Source: Delphinapterus leucas (taxonomy: Eukaryota > Chordata > Mammalia > Artiodactyla > Monodontidae). From it: a stretch of 64,000 nt of DNA. Shown here piece by piece: positions 23,772 to 33,661 of the stretch. Position 1 is the first letter of the stretch. Each line of letters opens with the position of its first letter. The DNA lies in the NCBI RefSeq assembly GCF_002288925.2, contig NW_022098001.1, positions 13,078,557-13,142,556 on the forward strand, read 5' to 3'. The notes beneath the pieces were generated by a model. That model searched no databases. It saw only the letters and a program-made list of their open reading frames with translations, and was not told the DNA's origin. A program made the translations under genes and the position numbers.

Positions 23772-26700
23772 TTAGATTCCATATATACGTGTTAGTGTAC
23801 AGTATTTGTTTATCTCTTTCTGACTTATTTCACTCTGTATGACAGACTCTAGATCCATCCACCTCACTACAAATAGCTCAATTTCGTTTCTTTTTATGGC
23901 TGAGTAATATTCCATTGTATATATGTGTCACACCTTCTTTATCCATTCATCTGTCGATGGACACTTAGGTTGCTTCCATGTCCTGGCTATTGTAAATAGA
24001 GCTGCAATGAACATTGTGGCATATGACTCTTTTTGAATTATGGTTTTCTCAGGGTATATGCCCAGTAGTGGGATTGCTGGGTCATACGGTAGTTCTATTT
24101 TGAGTTTTTTAAGGAAACTCCATACTGTTCTCCATAGTGGCTGTATCAACTTACATTCCCACCAGCAATGCAAGAGGGTTCCCTTTTCTCCACACCCTCT
24201 CCAGCATTTATTGTTTGTAGATTTTTTGATGATGGCCATTCTGACCGGTGTGAGTTGATACCTCATTGAAGTTTTGATTTCCATTTCTCTAATTATTAGC
24301 GATGGTGATCATTCTTTCATGCGTTTGTTGGTAATCTGTATATCTTCTTTGGAGAAATGTCTATTTAGGTCTTCTGCCCATTTTTGGATTGGACGGTTTG
24401 TTTTTCTGATATTGAGCTGCATGAGCTGCTTGTAAATTTTGGAGATTAATCCTATGTCAGTTGCTTCATTTGCAAATATTTTCTCCCATTCTGAGGGTTG
24501 TCTTTTCATCTTGTTTATGGTTTTGTTTGCTGTGCAAAAGCTTTTAAGTTTCATTAGGTCCCATTTGTTTGTTTTTGTTTTTATTTGCATTTCTCTAGGA
24601 AGTGGGTCAAAAAGGATCTTGCAGTTATTTATGTCGTAGAGTGTTCTGCCTATGTTTTCCTCTAAGAGTTAGAGAGTGTCTGGTCTTACATTTAGGTCTT
24701 TAATCCATTTTGAGTTTATTTTTGTGTATGGTGTTAGGGAGTGTTCTAATTTCATTGTTTTACATGTACATTTCATTCTTTTACATGAGTTTTCCCAGCA
24801 CCACTTATTGAAGAGGCTGTCTTTGCTCCACTGTATATTCTTGCCTCCTTTATAAAAGGTAAGGTGACCATATGTGCGTGGGTTTATCTCTGGGCTTTCT
24901 ATCCTGTTCCATTGATCTATATTTCTGGTTTGTGCCAGTATCATACTGTCTTGATTACTGTAGCTTTGAAGTATAGTCTGAAGTCCGGGAGCCTGATTCT
25001 TCCAGCTCCGTTTTTCTTTCTCAAGATTGTTTTGGCTATTTGGAGTCTTTTGTGTTTCCATACAAATTGTGAAAGTTTTCGTTCTAGTTCTGTGAAAAGT
25101 GCCATTGGTAGCTTGATAGGGATTGCACTGAATCTGTGGATTGCTTTGCATAGTAGAGTCATTTTCACAATGTTGATTCTTCCAATCCAAGAACATGGTA
25201 TATCTCTCCATATGTTTGTATCATCCTTAACTGCTTTCATCAGTGTCATAGTTTTTTGCCTACAGGTCTTTTGTATCCTTAGGTAGGTTTATTCTTAGGT
25301 ATTTTATTATTTTTGTTGCAGTGGTGAATGGGAGTGTTTCCTTAATTTCTCTTTCAGATTTTTCATCATTAGTTTATAAGAATGCAAGAGATTTCTGTGC
25401 ATTAATTTTGTATGCTGTTACTTTACCAAATTCATTGATTACCTCTAGTAGTTTTCTGGTAGCATCTTTAGGATTCTCTATGTATAGTATCATGTCAATT
25501 GCAAACACTGACAGCTTTACTTCTTCTTTTCCAAATTGGATTCCTTTTCTTTCTTTTCCTTCTGTGATTGCTGTGGCTAAAACTTCCAAAACTATGTTGA
25601 ATAATAGTGGTGAGAGTGAGCAACCTTGTCTTGTTCCTGATTTTAGTGGAAATGGTTTCAGTTTTTCACCTTTGAGGATGATGTTGGCTGTGTGTTTTTC
25701 ATATATGGTCTTTATTATGTTGAGGAAAGTTCCCTCTATGCCTACTTTCTGGAGGGTTTTTATCATAAATGGGTGTTGGATTTTGTGAAAAGCTTTTTCT
25801 GCATCTATTGAGATTATCATATGCTTTTCCTCCTTTGATTTGTTAATATGGTGTATCACATTGATTGATTTGCATATATTGAGAATCCTTGCATTCCTGG
25901 GATAAACCCCACTTGATCATGGTGTATGATCCTTTGAATGTGCTGTTGGATTCTGTTTCCTAGTATTTTGTTGAGGATGTTTGCATCTATATTTATCAGT
26001 GATATTGGCCTGTAGTTTTCTTTCCTTATGACATCTTTTTCTGGTTTTGGTATCAGGGTGATGGTGGCCTCATAGAGTGAGTTTGGGAGTGTTCCTCCCT
26101 CTGCTATATTTTGGAAGAGTCTGAGAAGGATAGGTGTTAGCTCTTCTCTAAATATTTGATAGAATTTGCCTGTGAAGCCATATTGTCCTGGGCTTTTGTT
26201 TGTTGGAAGATTTTTAATCACAGTCTCAATAACAGTGCTTGTGATTGGTCTGTTTATATTTCTATTTCTTCCTGGTTCAGTCTCGGAAGGTTATGCTTTT
26301 CTAAGAATTTGTGCATTTCTTCCAGGTTGTCCATGTTATTGGCATATAGTTGCTTGCAGTAATCTCTCATGATCCTATGTATTTCTGCAGTGTCAGTTGT
26401 TACTTCTCCTTTTTCATGTCTAATTCTATAGATTTGAGTCTTCTCCCTTTTTTCTTGATGAGTCTGGCTAATGTTTTATCAATTTTGTTTATGTTCTCAA
26501 AGAACGAGCTTTTAGTTTTATTGATCTTTGCTATCGTTTCCTTCATTTCTTTTTCATTTACTTCTTATCTGATCTTTATGATTTCTTTCATCGGGCTAAC
26601 TTTGGGGGTTTTTTGTTCTTCTTTCTCTAATTGCTTTAGGTGTATGGTTAGGTTGTTTATTTGAGATGTTTCTTGTTTCTTAAGGTACGATTGTATGGCT

Positions 26701-27591
26701 AAAACTTCCCTCTTACAACTGCTTTTGCTGCGTCCCATAGGTTTTGGATCGTCGTGTTCTTGTTGTAATTTGTCTCTAGGTATTTTTTGGTTTCCTCTTT
26801 GATTTCTTCATTGATCACTTGGTTATTTAGTAGTGTATTGTTTAGCGTCCATGTGTTTGTATTTTTTACAGATTTTTTCCTGTAATTGATATCTAGTCTC
26901 ATAGCGTTGTGGTCAGAAAAGATACTTGATACAATTTCAGTTTTCTTAAATTTACCAAGGTTTGATTTGTGACCCAAGATATGATCTATCTTGGAGTATG
27001 TGTATGAGCACTTGAAAAGAAAGTGTATTCTGTTGTTTTTGGGTGGAATGTCCTATAAATAACAATTAAATCCACCTTGTTTAATGTATCATTTAAAGCT
27101 TGTGTTTCCTTTTTTATTTTCATTTTGGATGATCTGTCTATTGGTGAAAGTGAGATGTTAAAGTCCCCTACTGTGATTGTGTTACTGTCGATTTCCCCTT
27201 TTATGGCTGTTAGCATTTGCCTTATGTATTGAGGTGCTCCTATGTTGGGTGCATAAATATTTACAATCTTTATATCTTCTTCTTGGCTTGATCCCTTGAT
27301 CATTATGTAGTGCCCTTCCTTGTCTCTTGTAATCTTTATTTTAAAGTCTATTTTGTCTGATATGAGAATTGCTCCTCCAGCTTTCTTTTGATTTCCATTT
27401 GCATGGAATATCTTTTTCCATCCCCTCACTTTCAGTCTGTATGTGTCCCTAGGTCTGAAGTGGATATCGTGTAGACAGCATATATACAGGCCTTGTTTTT
27501 GAATCCATTCATCCAGTCTATGTGTTTTGGTTGGAGCATTTAATCCATTTATATTTAAGGTAATTATCGATACGTATGTTCCTTTTACCAT
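23772..27591 (-). pseudogene. L1 ORF2 (endonuclease-reverse transcriptase), broken
   Basis: L1 ORF2p nicks target DNA and copies RNA by target-primed reverse transcription. The start (ATG at 27591) opens the AP-type endonuclease domain, intact for 201 codons (27591-26986), with the LNINGLNAPTK beginning and the GDFN motif. Reverse-transcriptase segments follow at 26221-25856 ([14 protein letters not shown]) and 25859-25374 ([21 protein letters not shown]). The catalytic F/YADD box appears altered: the translated frame reads FAIDMILY. The C-terminal part (24284-23928) has [14 protein letters not shown] and the usual cysteine segment. Length, about 1,273 codons, fits the family. Stops and frameshifts split it into at least eight pieces. 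Confidence 0.85.
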
Positions 27592-28302
27592 TTTCTTAAT
27601 TGTTTTCGGTTTGTTATTGTAGGTCTTTTCCTTCTCTTATGTTTCCTGCCTAGAGAAGTTCCCTTAGCATTTGTTTTAAAGCTGGTTTGGTGGTGCTGAA
27701 TTCTCTTAGCTTTTGCTTGTCTGTAAAGCTTTTAATTTCTGTGCTCAATATGAATGAAATTCTTGCTGGGTAGAATAAACTTGTTTGTGGGTTTTTCCCT
27801 TCATCACTTTAAATATGTCTTGCCACTCCCTTCTGCCTTGCAGAATTTCTGCTGAAGATCAGCTGTTAACCTTATGGGGATTCCCTTATATGTTATTTGT
27901 TGTTTTTCCCTTGCTTCTTTTGATATTTTGTATTTAATTTTTGATAGTTTGATTAATATGTGTCTTGGTGTGTTTCTTCTTGGATTTATCCTGTATGGGA
28001 CTCTCTGTGCTTCCTGGTCTTGATTAACTATTTCCTTTCCCATATTAGGGAAGTTTTCAACTATAATCTCTTCAAATATTTTCTCAGTCCCTTTCTTTTT
28101 CTGTTCTTCTTCTGGGCCCCTTATAATTCATATGTTGGTGCATTTAATCTTGTCCTGGGGTCTCTGAAACTGTCCTCTATTCTTTTCATTTTTTTCTTTA
28201 TTCTGCTCTGCAGTTGTTATTTCCACTATTTTATTTCCATGTTACTTATCTGTTCTTCTGTCTCAGTTATTCTGCTATTGCTTCCTTCTAGAGAATTTTT
28301 TT

Positions 28303-29575
28303 CATCTTAGAGCAAATTTTATTTTATTTTCAGCTTTGAATTATAATTGACAAATAAAATTGTTTGAGTTGAAAGTGTACAACATGATGATTTGATAATT
28401 GAGAAATGATTATCGAAATCTAGATATCTAATACATCCATCACCTCATGTAGCTACCTTTTCTATCCAGTAGTAAGAATGCTTAAGATCTACTTTCTTAG
28501 TAAATTTCAAGGATAAAATACAATATTATTAACTATAGTCACCATATTGTACATTATATCCTCAGGAATTTTTCATCATATAACTAAAAATTTGTACACT
28601 TTGACCAACATTTTTCCATTTCCCCCACCTCCCAAACACCTGGCAACCATTATTTACTCTCTTTCTCTATGAATTTGACTTATTTTTCTTTCAGATTCCA
28701 GATATAAGTGATACCATACTGTATTTGCCTTTCCCTGTCTGGTTTAGCATAATGCTCTCCAGGTTCATCCATGTTATTGCAAATGGCAGGATTTCCTTCT
28801 TTTTACAGCTTAATAATAGTCTATTATATGTATTTTATAATATACATTATATTATATATGCCACTATTTTTTAACATCTTTATTCAAGTATAATTGCTTT
28901 ATAATGGTGTGTTAGTTTCTGTTTTATAACAAGGTGAATCAGTTTTACATATACATATATCCCCATATCTCTTCCCTCTTGCTTCTCCCTCCCTCCCAGC
29001 CTCCCTATCCCACCTCTCTAGGTGGTCACAAAGCACTGAGCTGACCTCCCTGTGCTATGCAGCTGCTTCCCACTATCTATCTGTTTTACATTTGGTAGTG
29101 TATATGTGTCCATGCCACTCTCTCACTTTGTCCCAGCTTACCCTTCCCCCTCCCCGTATCCTCAAGTCCATCCTCTAATAGGTATGCATCTTTATTCCCA
29201 TCTTGCCCCTAGGTTCTTCATGACCATTTTTTGTTTGTTTGTTTTTTAGATTCCATATATATGTGTTAGCCTACGGTATTTGTTTTACTATTTCTGAATT
29301 ACTTCACTCTGTATGACAGACTCTAGGTCCATCCACCTCACTACAAATAACTCAATTTTGTTTCTTTTTATGGCTGAGTAATATTCCATTGTATATATGT
29401 GCCACATCTTCTTTATCCATTCATCTGTCGATGGACACTTAGGTTGCTTCCATGTCCTGGCTATTGTAAATAGAGCTGCAATGAACATTGTGGTACATGA
29501 CTCTTTTTGAATTATGGTTTTCTCAGGGTATATGCCCAGTAGTGGGATTGCTGGGTCGTATGGTAGTTCTATTTT
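28303..29575 (-). mobile_element. Nested 5'-truncated L1 with 3' transduction
   Basis: This unit sits inside ORF1 of the full-length L1. The host sequence leaves at 28302 and resumes at the same ORF1 position after 29575. The repeats TAGAGAATTTTT (28289-28300) and TAGAGAACTTTT (29576-29587), 11 of 12 matching, are its target-site duplication. In sense it holds the last part of ORF2 plus 3' UTR (29575-28867) with its own AATAAA (28884-28879) and only six A residues, then about 560 bp of foreign DNA (28866-28303) ending in AATAAA (28323-28318), about 15 nt before the final A-tail. That order is the signature of read-through and 3' transduction. Confidence 0.8.
28318..28850 (-). mobile_element. 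Older L1MA-type 3' end within the transduced segment
   Basis: Read on the minus strand this is an old L1 3' region: GGATGAACCTGGAGAGCATT, CTGGAATCTGAAAGAAAA, GGTTGCCAGGTGTTTGGG, GAGGATATAATGTACAATATG, and CATCATGTTGTACACTTTCAA near the end. It is clearly older than the L1 next to it and appears to have been carried here as flanking DNA. Confidence 0.75.
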
Positions 29576-29816
29576 TAGAGAACTTTTAATTTCACTTATT
29601 GTGTGTTTCATCATTTTTTATTTACTCATTAGTTTTCTAGGTCCTTGTTAAATGTTTCTTGTAGTTTCTCCATTCTATTTCCAAGATTTTGCATCATCTT
29701 TACCATCATTACTATGAATTCTTTTCAGGTAGACTGCCTATTTCCTCTTCGTTTGTTTCGTCTGGTATGTTTTTACCTTGCTCCCTCATCTGATGTGTGT
29801 TTCTCTGTCTTCTCAT

Positions 29817-31818
29817 TTTGCTTAACTTACTGTGTTTGGCGTTTCCTTTTCACAGGCTGCAGGTTCATAGTTCCTGTTGTTTTTGGTGTCTGCCCCCAGT
29901 GGCTAAGGTTGTTTCAGTGGGTTGTGTAGGTTTCCTGGTGGAGGGGACTAATGCCTGTGTTCTGGTGGATGAGGCTTGATCTTGTCTTTCTGGTGGACAG
30001 GTCCATGTCTGGTGGTGTGTTTTGGGGTGTCTCTGGCCTTATTATGATTTTAGGCAGCCTCTCTGCTAATGGGTTGGGTTGTGTTCCTGTCTTGCTAGTT
30101 GTTTGACATAGGGTGTCCAGCATTGTAACTTGCTGGTCGTTGAGTGGAGCTGGGTTTTGGCGTTGAGATGGAGATCCCTGGGAGATTTTCGCCGTTTGAT
30201 ATTTCATGGAGCTGAGAGGTCTCTTGTGGACCAGTGTCCTGAACTTGCTCTCCCACCTCAGAGGCAGAGTCCTGACACCCAGCCAGAGCACCAAGACCCT
30301 GTCAGCCACACAGCTCAGAAGAAAAGGGAGAAAAAAAGAAAGAAAGAAAAAATAATAAAATAAAGTTATTAAAATAAAAAATAATTATTAAAATTAAAAT
30401 TATTTTAAATAATTAAAAAAAAAGAAAGACGAGAGCAACCAAACCCAAATCTACCAATCATAAGAAGCACTGAAAACTATATTAAAAAACAAGAAAACAA
30501 CAGAATGCTAGGACAAATGGTAAAATCAAAGCTATACAGACAAAATCACAGAGAGACGCATACACATACACCCTCACAAAAAGAGAAAAAGGGAAAAAAT
30601 ATATATATATCTTTGCTCCCAAGGTCCACCTCCTCAATTTGGGATGATTCGTTGTCTATTCATGAATTCCACAGATGCAGGTACATCAAGTTGATTGTGA
30701 ATGTTTAATCCACTGCTCCTGAGGCTGCTGGGAGAGATTTCTCTTTCTCTTCTTTGTTCGCACAGCTCCTGGGGTTCAGCTTTGGATTTGGCTCCACCTC
30801 TGCGTGTAGGTCGCCTGAGGGCATCTGTTCTTCTTTCAGACAGGACGGGGTTAAAGGAGCAGCTGCTTCGGGGGCTCTGGCTCACTCTGGCCGGGGGGAG
30901 GGTAGGGTGTGGATGCGGAGCGAGCCTGCGGCGGCAGAGGCCGGCGTGACGTTGCACCAGCCTGAGGCACGCCGTGCGTTCTCCCAGGGAAGTTGTCCCT
31001 GGATCCCGGAACCCTTGCAGTGGCAGGCTGCACAGGTTCCCCGGAAGTGGGGTGTGGATAGTGACCTGTGCTCGCACACAGGCTTCTTGGTGGCGACAGC
31101 AGCAGCCTTAGCGTCTCATGCCCGTCTCTGTGGTCTGCACTGATAGCCATGGTTCATGCCTGTGTCTGTAGCTCCTTTAGGCAGCGCTCTTAATCCCCTC
31201 TCCTCGCGCACCAGGAAACAAAGAGGCAAGAAAAAGTCTCTTGCCTCTTCGGCAGGTCCAGACTTTTCCCCGGACTCCCTCCCAGCTAGCCGTGGAGCAC
31301 TAACCCCCTGCAGGCTGTGTTCACGCCGCCAACCCCAGTCCTCACCCTGGGATCCGACCAAAGACCAAGCCTCAACTCCCAGCCCCGCCCGCCCCGGCGG
31401 GGGAGCAGACAAGCCTCTCGGACTGGTGAGTGCCGGTCAGCACTGATCCTCTGTGTGGGAATCTCTCCGCTTTGCCCTCCGCACCCCTGTTGCTGCGCTC
31501 TCGTCCATGGCTTCGAAGCTCCCCCCCGCCCCCCCTCCATCTCCGCCAGTGAAGGGACTTTCTAGTGTGTGGAGACATTTCCTCCTTCACAGCTTCCTCC
31601 CAGAGGTGCAGGTCCCATCCCTATTCTTTTGTCTTTCTTTTTCTTTTCCCTCCCCAGGTATGTGGGGAGTTTCTTGCCTTTTGGGAAGTCTGAGGTCTTC
31701 TGCCAGCGTTCAGTAGGTGTTCTGTAGGAGTTGTTCCACATGTAGATGTATTTCTGATATATTTTTTGCGGGAAGGTGATCTCCACGCCTTATTCTTCCG
31801 CCATCTTGGTCTCCAACC
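29817..31818 (-). promoter_or_regulatory. L1 5' UTR / internal promoter region
   Basis: About 2 kb upstream of L1 ORF1 on the minus strand. The part 30700-31560 is GC- and CpG-rich, in contrast to the AT-rich surroundings; it ends with the YY1-type motif at 31798-31809. An AT-rich A/T homopolymeric stretch (30325-30430) interrupts it. In this family such regions carry the internal RNA polymerase II promoter. Whether this copy is transcribed cannot be told from sequence. The open frames of 60-147 codons on both strands here come from the GC richness and are not genes. Confidence 0.75.
31798..31809 (-). promoter_or_regulatory. YY1-type binding motif at the L1 5' end
   Basis: On the minus strand the motif reads CCAAGATGGCGG, within a dozen or so bases of the element's first base. 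In human L1 the equivalent site positions transcription initiation. Here it is seen by motif only. Confidence 0.75.
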
Positions 31819-31826
31819 GATACTGT

Positions 31827-32450
31827 TGATTTTTTTAAATAAAACTATTTCTACCGAGTCTGTTTCCCATTTTTAATTTTTGAGTTTTTCATGTGTAACA
31901 AATTTTACCACATACAGTTAGTTTTATTTTTTGTTGATTATATTTTCCAATAACATTTGATAGGAATTAGATAAAGGATTGCTAGTTGTTAAGTTTTTAT
32001 TGGCACAACGGCCAAAAGCACAATCTTAGGAACTGGATGCAGGGCAAAGTCTAAAGTGGGGTCGATGTCTTGCCCTTGGCTCACCCTGCCTCTTAACAGC
32101 CTGCCATGCTGTCCAAGCCCATTAAGCCTTTGCTTGCAATGAGACCTGTAAGGAAGACCCCTTATTAGCTCTTTGACACAGGTGCCTATTTCACCAATAG
32201 GGTGGGGTGGCGGGGAGCTGAGAAGGGAAGGTCTAAGAGACAAATGACTGCCTCATTATGACAAAATTCCAGAACATAGCAAAAAATTGCATACTCCTTT
32301 GACAATAAATTTTGGCGCAAAATTATTGTTCCCACATTCTAAAGTTGCTAATCTGCATCTCTTTAATTAATCCAAAACTTTATGAGAACTTAACAGGCTA
32401 AGAAAGACTGTTCTAAGCTCTTTAAGGAAAAGTCTAAAGTTTGCAGAATT
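31827..32450. other. Unassigned flank of the full-length L1
   Basis: This is the right flank of the L1 insertion. It is AT-rich to about 31990 and then mixed. No repeat or gene is recognised. Confidence 0.4.
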
Positions 32451-32459
32451 GGAGTAAAG

Positions 32460-32911
32460 TGAAGGACTGGACCTAGAGGTTATCATATTGAATGAAGTAA
32501 GTCAGACAGAGAAAGACAACTATATGATATCACATATGTGGTGTATAAAAAAATGATACAGATGAACTTATTTACAAAACAGAAATAGACTCACCAACAG
32601 AGAAAACAAACTTATGGTTACCAAAGGGGATAGTGGGGTGGGGTGGTGGGGTGATAAACTAGGAGTTTGGGATTAACATATACACACTACTGTATATAAA
32701 ATAGGTAAACAACAAGAACCTGCTGTATAGCACAGGGAACTATTTTCAACATCTTGTAATAACCTGTAATGGAAAGAATCTGAAAAAGAATATATATATG
32801 TATATATGTATGTATATACATGCATAACTGAACAGTCTTTGCTGTATACCTGAAACTAATGCAGCATTATAAATTAACTATACTTTGATCTTAAAGAAAG
32901 GTAAAAAAAAA
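32460..32911 (+). mobile_element. 5'-truncated L1 3' end, sense
   Basis: Sense L1 3' region: TATTGAATGAAGTAAGTCAGAC, GGTTACCAAAGGGGATAG, a G-rich run at 32630-32655, ACAACAAGAACCTGCTGTATAGCACAGG and TAAATTAACTATACTTTGA before the A-tail at 32897-32911. It is older than the full-length L1 by its divergence. I could not fix a target-site duplication. Confidence 0.8.
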
Positions 32912-32934
32912 AAAAAAGACTGACATAAGTGCAG

Positions 32935-33130
32935 AACACAGAGACTGTGAATTGTATGGAAAGAACAGGAACATATGGCCAGAAGACCTGGTTTCCAGTC
33001 CCAGTGTGTCTTCTTTCTATCTTGGGGGATCTAGGGCCATTTACTTGGCCTCCTGGAGTCTCAGTTTCCTCATCTACAAAATCTTGAACATCTCATGGGG
33101 TGGCTGTGGAGCATACAAAAGCTTACTGAG
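32935..33130 (+). mobile_element. MIR-like SINE, sense
   Basis: The order CCAGAAGACCTGGTTTCCAGTCCCAG, GGCCATTTACTTGGCC, CTCAGTTTCCTCATCTACAAAA is that of MIR in sense. The TCAGTTTCCTCATCT core is strong. Confidence 0.65.
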
Positions 33131-33651
33131 TGGTGGTCATGAGCTTGGGGAATGAACCCCTTTTCTTTTCACAAGAAAGCTTCCTGTCCTGTCCTGTCCT
33201 CTTCTCTCCCATTCCATCCCATCCCTCTTCCTTCTCCTACTTTCCTTCTCCTTCACCTGGCCATACTTAATAGTCTTGGAGAAGGGGCTGGCCACACCAG
33301 AAAGATCAACTCATGGTTTAGGGTGGGGACTTTGGGTGATATGGTATCAGTGGACCTAGAGATTGACTTTATCCATGTGGGCAATCAATCAATCAATCAA
33401 TCAATCAACTATGCTTATGTAATGAAGCCTCAATACAGTTCTGGACACAGAGGTTCAGCTGAGCTTCCAGGGGTGGCAACACTCAGTGAGTATTGTCACA
33501 CAGCAATACTGGGACCTCCTGAGGACAATGGAGATGCCACAATTGGGACTCTCCTAGACTCTGCCATATGCAGCTCTTCTTTTGGCTGATTTTAATGTAT
33601 TCTTTCCCTGTAGTAAATGCAACTGTGGATATAATAGCTTTCATTGAGCTT
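33131..33651. other. Unassigned sequence with simple repeats
   Basis: It contains three CCTGT-type pentamers (about 33182-33198) followed by a pyrimidine-rich run to 33255, and a (CAAT)n tract at about 33379-33405. A plus-strand frame spanning 33152-33589 (145 codons) runs through these simple repeats and has no domain. Confidence 0.6.
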
Positions 33652-33661
33652 GTGAGTCTTT

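Larger units (their letters stand above)
27650..29816 (-). pseudogene. L1 ORF1 (RNA-binding chaperone), broken and interrupted
   Basis: ORF1p coats L1 RNA as a coiled-coil trimer. The start at 29816-29814 opens with MRRQRNTHQM, the usual N terminus for this L1 group. A one-base loss relative to the family produces a stop about 34 codons in. The coiled-coil part is cut at about 29576 by the nested insertion and resumes at 28302. The RNA-binding C-terminal part is recognisable at 28043-27804 (RVPYRINPRRNTPRHILIKL) and the normal stop lies at 27652-27650. No functional product is possible. Confidence 0.8.
23386..31818 (-). mobile_element. Full-length LINE-1, interrupted by a nested L1
   Basis: On the minus strand this holds, in order, a 2.0-kb 5' UTR (31818-29817), ORF1 (29816-27650, split), ORF2 (27591-23772), a 3' UTR and an A-tail (T-run 23386-23395). 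An 8-bp repeat GATACTGT (23377-23384 and 31819-31826) brackets the whole, so both L1 segments form one insertion. Removing the nested 1.29 kb leaves about 7.1 kb, a usual length for a complete L1. ORF1 has a frameshift and ORF2 several stops and shifts, so it cannot mobilise itself. The lack of 5' truncation is its unusual feature. Confidence 0.85.

Noticed and set aside
24864..26664. Plus-strand membrane-protein-like frames opposite L1 ORF2 (hydrophobic, 100-155 codons)
   Set aside because: T-rich antisense of A-rich L1 ORF2 always yields Phe/Leu/Ser-rich frames. The same false frames recur opposite the other L1 at 52015-53456.
29288..29614. A frame joining ORF1-like residues to the ORF2 C terminus, suggesting an internally deleted or fused L1
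   Set aside because: The join is the 5' junction of the nested insertion. Host ORF1 continues at 28302, and matching repeats flank the insert, so no deletion or fusion protein is needed.
30634..31590. GC-rich block with many overlapping frames resembling a CpG-island first exon
   Set aside because: It is the L1 5' UTR: it lies between the YY1-type 5' tip and ORF1 in the right order, inside an element bracketed by a target-site duplication.
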